Below are positions 1 to 6,788 of a stretch of DNA of 13,148 nt, piece after piece. The stretch is from Cytophagales bacterium (lineage in GTDB: Bacteria > Bacteroidota > Bacteroidia > Cytophagales > Cyclobacteriaceae), in NCBI GenBank assembly GCA_020063545.1, contig JAGUUF010000343.1, positions 1-13,148 on the forward strand, in the 5' to 3' direction. The first letter of the stretch is position 1; each line of letters opens with the position of its first letter. Under the pieces are notes generated by a model. That model was not told the origin of the DNA. It worked only from the letters and a program-made list of their open reading frames with translations, and searched no databases. The translations under genes and the position numbers were made by a program.

Positions 1-97
1 AAACATTTTCAGAATGGTAAAACGGTACTAAAGAACAAATTTTGATTAACTGAATGATCCGCGTATCTACCTAACAACGCATGCTCATGGGCCGCAT

Positions 98-121
98 GGC
101 CCTGCCTTCCGCAGGCAGGCC
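98..121. repeat. GC-rich palindrome, CCTGCC/GGCAGG arms
   Basis: CCTGCC (101-106) and GGCAGG (114-119) are perfect inverted arms around a 7-nt loop. Flanking GGC (98-100) and CC (120-121) extend the stem with a one-base bulge. An alternative pairing of CCTGC (101-105) with GCAGG (111-115) is also possible. The CCTGCC/GGCAGG arm recurs at 154-159, 174-179 and 189-194. From memory, palindromes of this kind are common between genes in Bacteroidota, which would make this a REP-like dispersed repeat; that attribution is inference. Confidence 0.6.
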
Positions 122-222
122 GTATGCTCATCCAACGCTGTGACCAATCCGCACCTGCCCCCGCCAGACCAAACCTGCCAGGCCGGTAGGCAGGGATTGG
201 CCAAGGCGCTGTCTGAGCATAC
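122..222. repeat. Imperfect long inverted repeat, 29-bp arms
   Basis: The left arm (122-150) and the reverse complement of the right arm (194-222) match without gaps at 23 of 29 positions. The outer nine bases (GTATGCTCA) are identical and the inner ten differ at one position. The 43-bp spacer contains a nested CCTGCC (174-179) and GGCAGG (189-194) pair. A third copy of the outer tag, GCATGCTCAT, lies at 79-88 in direct orientation. There is no transposase and no obvious target-site duplication. It may be a decayed REP- or MITE-like element, or a structured transcript end. Confidence 0.55.
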
Positions 223-341
223 TGAAACAAACCTCATTTCAAAATGGTTATTGAATCTTAATCGTATAATTAAACTGACTATGAGTTTTAATTGTTGCAA
301 TAGGACCTGTTTATCTCTCTGCGGCTTTTTGGGCATTCAAC

Positions 342-1100
342 TCAGAAATTCCAGCACGGAAGGCATGCCGTACGTTCCAGGCGCGCTTCTGTTGAGTCGG
401 GCAATGCCGGAAAGAAATCAATGCCGGTTAACTGTTCAAGGCTGTCGATGGTAACGGCAAATTGCTGCAGGGGCCGGGCTGATTTTTCGTTTGGCATAAT
501 AAACGCGATACCCTTTTTGGTTGTGTTCCGGTACACGAGCAGCGCTTTGTAAAAATATGCCGGCACGCTTACCCGGTTCGTGCCAATGGAGGGAAGATTT
601 TCAGCCAGCACCGGGCCCGTAACAATGTAAACCGAAGTATCCTGCTGCGCCCACCTGCGCACCTGCTCTTCCAGCCGCTTCCAGATGCCCCGGTTAAAGG
701 CAGGCACCTGAGGACTGATGTTGCTGTAGTAAAACGATTCCTTCATGGCCTGGGCAGACCAACTCATATCGGCTGCGGGAGCCAGGTGCCCGCGATCGTA
801 ACCGCTTCTTTTGTAGTCATTATCAGTTGCTGTGCCCGTGCTTACTTTCGGATCGGGTAAAAACCGGTCGGAGCGCTCAACACCCCTCAGGGTTTCTTCC
901 AGGGTAAGTTCATAGGCAACCCACTTTGCCTGCTCATGGTGCTCGGAATATACCAGTGAAAATCCCGTGTGCTCAATTAACACCTCGCCAGTTTCCAGCC
1001 GGGGTATTTCCAGTGCAGTTTCCTGTGGCTGGTTGCCCGTTTTAACCGATGCGCACATGGTGAGCAGCACCACAACTATTGAAAACAAACGCGTATTCAC
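342..1100 (-). CDS. Secreted DNA/RNA non-specific endonuclease (NUC1 family)
   Basis: A 252-residue member of the NucA/Serratia nuclease family, which cleaves single- and double-stranded DNA and RNA using one bound divalent metal. The signature DRGHLAPAAD is present, with the general-base histidine at residue 105. Asn136, 31 residues later within a SNISPQ segment, is placed like the metal-ligand asparagine of NucA. The N-terminus (MNTRLFSIVVVLLTMCAS) is a typical export signal. I chose the GTG at 1100 because it puts that signal at the very N-terminus and leaves 46 bp before the divergent gene. An upstream ATG at 1163 would add 21 residues ahead of the signal and overlap the neighbour's start. 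The cysteine near residue 15 is not in a good lipobox, since Met precedes it. Likely role: periplasmic or extracellular nucleic-acid degradation. Family call firm; start moderately sure. Confidence 0.9.
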   Translation of the reverse strand: MNTRLFSIVVVLLTMCASVKTGNQPQETALEIPRLETGEVLIEHTGFSLVYSEHHEQAKWVAYELTLEETLRGVERSDRFLPDPKVSTGTATDNDYKRSGYDRGHLAPAADMSWSAQAMKESFYYSNISPQVPAFNRGIWKRLEEQVRRWAQQDTSVYIVTGPVLAENLPSIGTNRVSVPAYFYKALLVYRNTTKKGIAFIMPNEKSARPLQQFAVTIDSLEQLTGIDFFPALPDSTEARLERTACLPCWNF

Positions 1101-1103
1101 CAG

Positions 1104-1138
1104 TTTTTGTACCTTTAACGGAGGTAAAGATAGTTTTG
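1104..1138 (+). promoter_or_regulatory. Putative Bacteroidota-type promoter for the 1147 gene
   Basis: TAGTTTTG (1131-1138) matches the TAnnTTTG -7 element of Bacteroidota exactly. TTTTTG (1104-1109) supplies a -33 TTG with a 21-nt spacer, within the 17-23 nt range known for Flavobacterium. Transcription would start around 1143-1146, giving an almost leaderless mRNA for the gene at 1147. On the opposite strand TATCTTTA (1133-1126) is a near match that could serve the nuclease gene, so the two promoters may overlap. Motif reading only. Confidence 0.45.
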
Positions 1139-1146
1139 CCCGGTAT

Positions 1147-1632
1147 ATGCTCAGATGCTCCATTTATTTCACGGTTCTTATACTTATAACGTTTTCTGTA
1201 CAGGCGCAGGAGATTCCATTTAAGCCCGATAACGAGTTTGCACTTCGCTTAAACATGGATTTTAAAGTTCGCCCTCCGGCCGATGTTACCAAAATTAAGA
1301 TAGACGAAACTTTTGGTGAATATGAGAAACGAACCAGTAACACCCCGCTTCCGTATGTTACTCTTTTCCTGAATGTACTCACAGCAGGTACTGATGAAGT
1401 ACGGTTATCGGTTTCGAAAGGCGGTAAGGTTTTTTTATCACGCAAAGTTGAGCCGGGCAAAGAAGTGAAACTCGACATTGGTTTTTCGGATGACGTGAAA
1501 GACCGTACTTCCGATCACGAGTATATCGTTACCTTCCTGAACGGGCAGAAAAAACCGGTTAGCCGCATTGTCATCTATTTCTCGGAAGAAGGTGACTACC
1601 TGGTTAACGGTGTGAAACGCGGCCGGATATAA
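1147..1632 (+). CDS. Small secreted protein of unknown function
   Basis: A 161-residue protein that I do not recognise. It begins with a clean signal peptide (MLRCSIYFTVLILITFSVQAQ, cut after about residue 21), which decides the ATG at 1147 over starts further upstream in the same frame. The mature part has alternating hydrophobic and charged residues with many Val, Lys and Asp, suggesting a beta-rich fold of perhaps one immunoglobulin-like domain. No cysteine, metal or catalytic motif stands out in the mature part. It is divergent from the nuclease gene (46 bp between starts) and 107 bp upstream of the PIG-L gene on the same strand; co-transcription with either is unproven. Coding is supported by the signal peptide, the even composition and the well-placed promoter motif. 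Confidence 0.8.
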   Translation: MLRCSIYFTVLILITFSVQAQEIPFKPDNEFALRLNMDFKVRPPADVTKIKIDETFGEYEKRTSNTPLPYVTLFLNVLTAGTDEVRLSVSKGGKVFLSRKVEPGKEVKLDIGFSDDVKDRTSDHEYIVTFLNGQKKPVSRIVIYFSEEGDYLVNGVKRGRI

Positions 1633-1739
1633 ATAAGCTTCCGGCCACCTGTCAGGCGTCAAAGCAAATCATGTAACAGGATAGTGCCGGGCTATTCTGA
1701 TTGCCTTTTTATCTGTTAATTCGCACAAAATAATTCTAC

Positions 1740-4262
1740 ATGAGGCATATACTTTTTGTATTCGTTGTACTACCCATCCTGCTTTTTGCCCAATCGCGCC
1801 AGCCCGATGCCAGCCAGATAAAACTCAAACTAAAGAAACTCAACTTCCTCGGTTCGGTGCTCTACGTTGCGGCCCATCCGGATGATGAGAATACGCGCGT
1901 TATTGCTTACCTGGCCAACGAACGACTTGCCGCAACGGCCTATCTTTCGATGACCCGTGGCGATGGCGGGCAAAACCTTATCGGCCCGGAGATACGCGAT
2001 GAACTGGGTGTTATCCGCACCCAGGAGTTACTCGCAGCCAGGCGAATAGACGGGGGGCAGCAGTTTTTTACCCGTGCCAATGATTTTGGTTTTTCCAAAA
2101 ACGTTAATGAAACACTCGCCATCTGGGGTAAGGATGAAATCTTATCGGATGTGGTGCGTGTGTTCAGGCAGTTCCAACCCGATGTTGTACTTAACCGCTT
2201 TCCGCCAAATGAGCGGGCAGGGCATGGGCACCATACCGCATCGGCTGTGCTTTCGCTTGAAGCGTTTGAGTTGTCGGGTTCGCCATCCGCATTTCCTGAA
2301 CAACTGAAATCCCTGCCGGTGTGGCAACCGAAACGCATTTACATGAATACCGGCAGGTTCTTTAACAACACTATCAACGAAAATACCCCCGGGGTTACGG
2401 TCATCAATGTAGGCGGTTATAATGCGCTGCTGGGTCAATCGTATGCTGAGATAGCGGCAACAAGCCGCAGCCAGCATAAAAGCCAGGGATTCGGTTCGCC
2501 CGGAAGGCGGGGCGATGCCAACGAGTTTTTTGAACTGGCCAAAGGCGAGCCTTCAACAAAAGATATTTTTGATGGAATTAATACCACATGGACACGGGTG
2601 AAAGGTGGCGAGAAAGTCATTCCGCTGGTTGATAAAGCCATACGCGATTTTAATCCTGAACAACCCCATACCATAGTAGGGCAACTTCTCCAGATCAGGA
2701 AAGCCATCAGCAACCTTGAACCGGGTGTTTGGCGCGACAGAAAGCTTGCAGAGGTGAATCAACTGATCCAGGACTGCCTTGGCTTGTTTGCCGAAGTTAC
2801 CGCCAACCAGTACTGGATTGCCCCCGGTGAACCATTAACAGCATCATTTGAAATAATCAACCGTTCGCCTGCCGATGTTAAACTGGCAACCATCCGGGGA
2901 AACGGACTATCCTACGATACCATCATCAGCACAGCACTCCGAAATAACACGCCACTGGTTTTCAAAACAAAGCGCGCGGTTACTGCTGCTTCGTATTCCG
3001 ATCCGTACTGGCTTAAAGAGCCGCACTCACAGGGATTGTTTACGGTACCCGATCCAACCCTGATTGGCAAACCCGAAAACGATCGCCCGCTATTCGTTAC
3101 CCTCGACTTTGCCGTGGATGGCGAACCGCTTACCCTTAATGTACCGCTTGTTTACAAGTGGACGGACCCGGTAAAAGGCGAATTATACCGGCCTGTTGAA
3201 GTGTTGCCCCAGGTAGTTGCTTCCATTCAAAACGGTGCCTGGATTTTCAACTCATCCGCGCCTTTGGAAATCGGCATCGTATTAAAATCGGTACGCGATG
3301 GAAGCCAGGCGGGTGAGTTGAAGGTTGAACTGCCCCCGGGCTGGCGGGCAGAACCGCAATCCGCAACCTTTCAACTAAGCAGGCGAAATGAAGAACAAAC
3401 AAAGTTTTTTAAAGTTTTTCCTCCGGCTTCAGAATCCAAAGGGAAGTTGCACGCGGTTGCTTTGGTAAACGGCAGGCAGTATGATTATTCCGTGCGTACC
3501 ATAACCTACGATCACATACCCATTCAAACCCTGTTGCCCAAAGCTGAAGTTCCCCTTGTACGAATTGACCTGAAGAAGGAGGGGCGGGTTATCGGCTACA
3601 TCCGCGGAGCCGGTGATGACGTTCCAGCGGCATTACGGAATATGGGGTATGAAGTCTGGGAAATGAAAAACGAAGAAGTTACTGCCGAAAATCTGAAACG
3701 CGTTGACGCGGTTGTTCTCGGTGTGCGCGCAATCAATACCAACGAGCGCATCCGTTTTATTATGGATGCCCTGCTGGAGTATGTTGAACGGGGAGGAACC
3801 ATGGTAGTTCAGTACAATACAAGCAACGATCTGGAAACCGATAAGTATTCGCCTTACCCGCTAACCATTTCGCGCGACCGGATTACCGAAGAAGATGCTG
3901 AAGTGCGCATCCTCAGGCCTGACCACCCGGTACTGAACTATCCAAACAAAATTACGGCAACAGATTTTGACGGATGGGTACAGGAGCGCGGACTGTATTT
4001 TCCCAACAAGTGGGACGATCGCTACGAAGCTATTCTTTCCATGAACGATAAAGGCGAGGAGGCTAAAAACGGAAGTTTGCTCGTAGCACAGTATGGTAAA
4101 GGGTTTTATGTTTACACAGGTCTTTCCTTTTTCAGGGAACTTCCTGAAGGAGTTCCGGGGGCGTATAAATTGTTCGCCAACCTTGTTTCGTTGCGAAACA
4201 GAACCGAGGTTGTTGTTCCACCGCCTGCAGGTAAAACAAAAGGTAAATCACGGGTAAAATAG
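1740..4262 (+). CDS. Secreted PIG-L (LmbE-like) family deacetylase, large multidomain form
   Basis: An 840-residue protein with a signal peptide (MRHILFVFVVLPILLFAQ), so it acts in the periplasm or outside the cell. Residues about 38-300 form the zinc-dependent PIG-L/LmbE N-deacetylase domain, which in known members removes acetyl from N-acetylglucosamine-type substrates. Visible motifs are AHPDDEN (His46, Asp49) and GHGHHTAS (His162, His165); His46, Asp49 and His165 fit the family's zinc ligands. Residues about 340-600 look like beta-sandwich domains. Residues about 604-815 resemble a class-I glutamine-amidotransferase-like alpha/beta fold (VDAVVLGVRAINTNERI, then YVERGGTMVVQYN), but I see no Cys-His-Glu triad. 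Basic tail KTKGKSRVK. Cytosolic PIG-L enzymes such as BshB are only about 230 residues. The stop is 19 nt before a micro-ORF and then the symporter, so the three are probably one operon. The substrate is unknown. Confidence 0.92.
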   Translation: MRHILFVFVVLPILLFAQSRQPDASQIKLKLKKLNFLGSVLYVAAHPDDENTRVIAYLANERLAATAYLSMTRGDGGQNLIGPEIRDELGVIRTQELLAARRIDGGQQFFTRANDFGFSKNVNETLAIWGKDEILSDVVRVFRQFQPDVVLNRFPPNERAGHGHHTASAVLSLEAFELSGSPSAFPEQLKSLPVWQPKRIYMNTGRFFNNTINENTPGVTVINVGGYNALLGQSYAEIAATSRSQHKSQGFGSPGRRGDANEFFELAKGEPSTKDIFDGINTTWTRVKGGEKVIPLVDKAIRDFNPEQPHTIVGQLLQIRKAISNLEPGVWRDRKLAEVNQLIQDCLGLFAEVTANQYWIAPGEPLTASFEIINRSPADVKLATIRGNGLSYDTIISTALRNNTPLVFKTKRAVTAASYSDPYWLKEPHSQGLFTVPDPTLIGKPENDRPLFVTLDFAVDGEPLTLNVPLVYKWTDPVKGELYRPVEVLPQVVASIQNGAWIFNSSAPLEIGIVLKSVRDGSQAGELKVELPPGWRAEPQSATFQLSRRNEEQTKFFKVFPPASESKGKLHAVALVNGRQYDYSVRTITYDHIPIQTLLPKAEVPLVRIDLKKEGRVIGYIRGAGDDVPAALRNMGYEVWEMKNEEVTAENLKRVDAVVLGVRAINTNERIRFIMDALLEYVERGGTMVVQYNTSNDLETDKYSPYPLTISRDRITEEDAEVRILRPDHPVLNYPNKITATDFDGWVQERGLYFPNKWDDRYEAILSMNDKGEEAKNGSLLVAQYGKGFYVYTGLSFFRELPEGVPGAYKLFANLVSLRNRTEVVVPPPAGKTKGKSRVK

Positions 4263-4281
4263 TGTTAGCCGATCAAATACT

Positions 4282-4395
4282 GTGAACGATTCTCCTCCCG
4301 TATTTAAAAAGTGGAGCCATTGGTACTGGCTGTTGCTTGCCGCGCTGGCGGTGCAGGTAGTTCTTTTCTATTGGCTAACCGTTTCATTTGCATGA
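4282..4395 (+). CDS. 37-residue single-span membrane micro-protein coupled to symporter
   Basis: GTG-initiated ORF of 37 codons plus TGA. Two lysines and a Trp/Tyr-rich segment (KKWSHWYW, residues 9-16) precede one hydrophobic helix (about residues 16-36), predicting a cytoplasmic N-terminus and almost no outer tail. The frame has no ATG. Codons between the upstream gene's stop and this GTG offer no other start, and the frame closes with an ATGA overlap onto the symporter start, the usual mark of translational coupling. The length, aromatic anchor and position suggest a small accessory subunit of the symporter. I recall similar unannotated small ORFs before symporters in other Bacteroidota, but could not check this. 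It differs from the larger DUF4212 protein that accompanies some acetate symporters. Chance ORF remains possible; a 20-residue hydrophobic helix ending exactly at the overlap argues against it. Confidence 0.7.
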   Translation: MNDSPPVFKKWSHWYWLLLAALAVQVVLFYWLTVSFA

Positions 4396-6161
4396 ATGCG
4401 CTTGACTGGCTCGTGTTGTTCGGCACCATCGGGGTTATTGTAGCGTATGGTGCCTGGAAGACGCGCGGCAGTAAATCCATGGAGACGTACCTGCGGGGCG
4501 ATGGTAAGTTGAAATGGTGGATGATCGGCATTTCTATTATGGCCACACAAGCCAGCGCCATTACGTTTCTTTCTACACCCGGCCAGGCTATTGAAGACGG
4601 CATGCGGTTTCTCCAGTTTTACCTCGGTCTTCCACTCGCCATGATCATCATTTCGGCAACGTTCGTGCCCATGTATTACAAACTTAACGTGCTTACTGCG
4701 TACGAATACCTGGAATCCCGGTTTGATTTGAAAACCAGGTCGTTCACTGCCCTGTTATTCCTTATCCTTCGCGGCCTCTCTGCCGGCATTACCATTTTTG
4801 CGCCCTCGCTGGTGCTTTCAACTGTGTTGAACTGGCGTATTGAATACACCACGTTGCTGATTGGCGTGATGGTAATTGTGTACAGCGTAACGGGTGGCTC
4901 GCACGCGGTTAGCCTTACGCAGCGCATGCAACTTTCGGTAGTGATGGGCGGCATGCTGCTGGCTGGCATTATCGCTTATTCCCTGTTGCCGGCCGGCATC
5001 AGCTTTGGCAATACCATGGCCATTGCCGGTGAACTGGGAAAATTTAATATGATCAACATTTTACCGGCCGATGCGGATAAATTGTTGCCCGAAGGAGTGA
5101 CTTCGGTGGATGAACTTACATTTTTTCAAAAAGTTGACCTCGTGCTGAAGGACCGGTTCAACATCTGGTCGGGTTTGCTGGCCAGCGTGTTTTTGTTTCT
5201 GTCGTATTTCGGCACTGACCAGTCGCAGGTAGGCCGTTATCTTGGGGGAAGAAATCTTACCGAAAGCCGGCTTGGGTTAATGTTTAACGGCCTGCTTAAA
5301 ATACCGATGCAATTCATAATACTCTTTATTGGTGTATTGGTATTTGTGTTTTACCTGTTCAATCAACCGCCTGTATTTCATAACCAGGTATTGATGAAGC
5401 AGGCGCTGGAAACCGAAAGCCGGGAGGAATTGGTGCAGCTTCAGTCGGATTATACCGATATTTACCGGCAAAAGCAGCAGGCAGTTTATGCTTTGGCAGA
5501 GGCAATCCGGGCCGGCCAACCGGATTCTGTAGAACTCCATAAAAAGATGGTGCTGCAATTTCAGGATCAGGAAAAAGTGATTCATGAAGCCGTTAAGACT
5601 AAAATAAAAGAGGCTATTCCATCGGCAAAGACACAGGATAGGGATTACATTTTTCTAAACTTCGTTCTCAATAACCTTCCACATGGCATTATCGGCCTGC
5701 TGCTGGCGGTGATGTTCCTGGCGGCCATGTCGTCTATGGCAGGGGAACTCAGTGCGTTATCGTCAACCACGGCAGTTGACATTTACAGGCGGTCGCTGGT
5801 TAAGAATGCTTCACCCGAACATTACCTTATGGCCTCACGCGCATTTACGGTGCTGTGGGCTATGTTGGCCATGACGTTTGCCATGCTTGCCGGTTTTTCC
5901 GAGAACCTGATTCAGTTTGTGAACATCATCGGTTCCTTGTTTTACGGCACCATCCTTGGTGTTTTTGTTACAGCCTTTTACCTGAAGCGTGTTCAGGGTA
6001 CAGCCGTTTTCTGGGCGGCCTGCATTGCCGAAGGCGTGGTGTTATACTGCTACTTTTTTACCGACCTCGCTTTTTTGCTGTACAATATCATTGGGTGTTT
6101 GGTGGTACTGGCAGCCGCAACGGTACTGCAATACGTAACAGGCAGCAACATTAAAGGGTAG
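4392..6161 (+). CDS. Sodium:solute symporter (SSS family)
   Basis: A 589-residue inner-membrane Na+/solute cotransporter with about 13 predicted spans and a LeuT-like fold. The start is the ATG at 4392 (MNALDWLVLFGTIGVIVAYG), which begins TM1 directly and overlaps the upstream micro-ORF by four bases; the longer frame from 4311 translates that ORF out of frame. Family marks are WWMIGISIMATQASAITFLS in TM2, YFGTDQSQVGRYLGGRN, and SSMAGELSALSSTTAVDIYR, which corresponds to the TM8 Na+-site region of the sodium/galactose transporter. A hydrophilic stretch of about 95 residues (roughly 325-418) rich in Glu, Gln and Lys, probably helical or coiled coil, sits between two membrane spans. The substrate cannot be read from sequence; the upstream deacetylase suggests a sugar, amino sugar or acetate. 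Its 3' end overlaps the convergent lipoprotein gene by 11 bp. Confidence 0.93.
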   Translation: MNALDWLVLFGTIGVIVAYGAWKTRGSKSMETYLRGDGKLKWWMIGISIMATQASAITFLSTPGQAIEDGMRFLQFYLGLPLAMIIISATFVPMYYKLNVLTAYEYLESRFDLKTRSFTALLFLILRGLSAGITIFAPSLVLSTVLNWRIEYTTLLIGVMVIVYSVTGGSHAVSLTQRMQLSVVMGGMLLAGIIAYSLLPAGISFGNTMAIAGELGKFNMINILPADADKLLPEGVTSVDELTFFQKVDLVLKDRFNIWSGLLASVFLFLSYFGTDQSQVGRYLGGRNLTESRLGLMFNGLLKIPMQFIILFIGVLVFVFYLFNQPPVFHNQVLMKQALETESREELVQLQSDYTDIYRQKQQAVYALAEAIRAGQPDSVELHKKMVLQFQDQEKVIHEAVKTKIKEAIPSAKTQDRDYIFLNFVLNNLPHGIIGLLLAVMFLAAMSSMAGELSALSSTTAVDIYRRSLVKNASPEHYLMASRAFTVLWAMLAMTFAMLAGFSENLIQFVNIIGSLFYGTILGVFVTAFYLKRVQGTAVFWAACIAEGVVLYCYFFTDLAFLLYNIIGCLVVLAAATVLQYVTGSNIKG

Positions 6162-6765
6162 CAAGTTCCAATTCCCTGAAAATCCTGTGGTAATCCGGAA
6201 TATGTTCCGTATAAACGTAGGGTTCGTAAGGATTTTCTGTATCTACGCGTATCCGAATGTGTTTTGACGGGAGCTTCCAAAGCAGTTCGAATCGGGTAAG
6301 TAAGGGATTGATACGTATTTCGTCATTATCGGTAATCATAACTGACTGTTCTGAAAGCAGATTTTTGTTACGCTCATCTAATGGTGTTATCGTAAACGTT
6401 CCGTACTGCGCAATCATCCTATCTGCAACATTCTCTGCTAAAATAAACCTCGACTGGCAATGCGTTCCATCAAGGTAGTAGAGGATGATTTTGGAGACGG
6501 TTGAATTAAAAATTTTTGATTCAGGGTTCTGTATAACGAAAAATTCAGCCCGATCCCCGAAAAATTTTCCGAACCGGTAGTCTTCCAGCCAATCCCGCGG
6601 TTCGGTAAAACTCAATTGGTACGAAACGGCATCTTCAGGAAGCGGTACGACTTTTTTTTCTGCTGCCTTGACATCAATTGGTTGCTGAACCTCCTTTTTA
6701 GCAGGCTGGTGCGAGCAGCCCGTGATGGCCACGATCAGGAACAATTTTTTTAACAGGTCCGGCAT
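6151..6765 (-). CDS. Lipoprotein of unknown function
   Basis: A 204-residue protein with a lipoprotein signal: a basic N-region (MPDLLKK), a hydrophobic core and the lipobox ITGC, putting lipidated Cys17 at the mature N-terminus. A Lys/Glu/Gln/Pro-rich linker (about residues 18-45) follows. The remaining 160 residues are mixed alpha/beta without a motif I recognise; aromatic and acidic residues are frequent and the tail reads IPDYHRIFRELELATL. It lies 23 bp downstream of the GMC oxidoreductase gene on the same strand, so the two are probably co-transcribed. Its 3' end overlaps the end of the convergent symporter gene by 11 bp. Likely membrane-anchored in the periplasm or at the surface; function unassigned. 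Confidence 0.85.
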   Translation of the reverse strand: MPDLLKKLFLIVAITGCSHQPAKKEVQQPIDVKAAEKKVVPLPEDAVSYQLSFTEPRDWLEDYRFGKFFGDRAEFFVIQNPESKIFNSTVSKIILYYLDGTHCQSRFILAENVADRMIAQYGTFTITPLDERNKNLLSEQSVMITDNDEIRINPLLTRFELLWKLPSKHIRIRVDTENPYEPYVYTEHIPDYHRIFRELELATL

Positions 6766-6788
6766 GATTAAAATTAATGAATAATTTT

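Larger units (their letters stand above)
1..341. other. Non-coding region with palindromic repeats
   Basis: No convincing gene lies between the left edge and the nuclease stop codon. Open frames on both strands here are compositionally odd and run straight through palindromes, so I treat them as chance. The stretch holds a short hairpin (98-121), a longer imperfect inverted repeat (122-222), and an AT-rich hairpin at 268-293 (arms AATTAAAC and GTTTTAATT, 9-nt loop). The AT-rich hairpin lies downstream of the minus-strand nuclease gene but has no clear U-run after it, so I do not call it a terminator. Confidence 0.6.

Noticed and set aside
268..293. AT-rich hairpin as a terminator for the nuclease
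   Set aside because: The stem is almost entirely AT with a bulge and no U-run follows on the minus strand; too weak to call.
85..336. Minus-strand 83-codon ORF just downstream of the nuclease stop
   Set aside because: It has an ATG 5 bp after the nuclease stop, but its second half is a translation of the palindromic repeats and the sequence resembles no protein; probably chance.
140..454. Plus-strand 104-codon ORF
   Set aside because: It starts within the palindromic repeat and its 3' third is antisense to the nuclease coding region; composition is not protein-like.
1101..1163. Longer N-terminus for the nuclease from the ATG at 1163
   Set aside because: It would put 26 residues before the signal-peptide core and overlap the start of the divergent gene; the GTG at 1100 fits better, although the longer start is not excluded.
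4311..4391. Longer N-terminus for the symporter from the ATG at 4311
   Set aside because: The extra 27 residues are an out-of-frame reading of the micro-ORF; family members start directly before TM1, as with the ATG at 4392.
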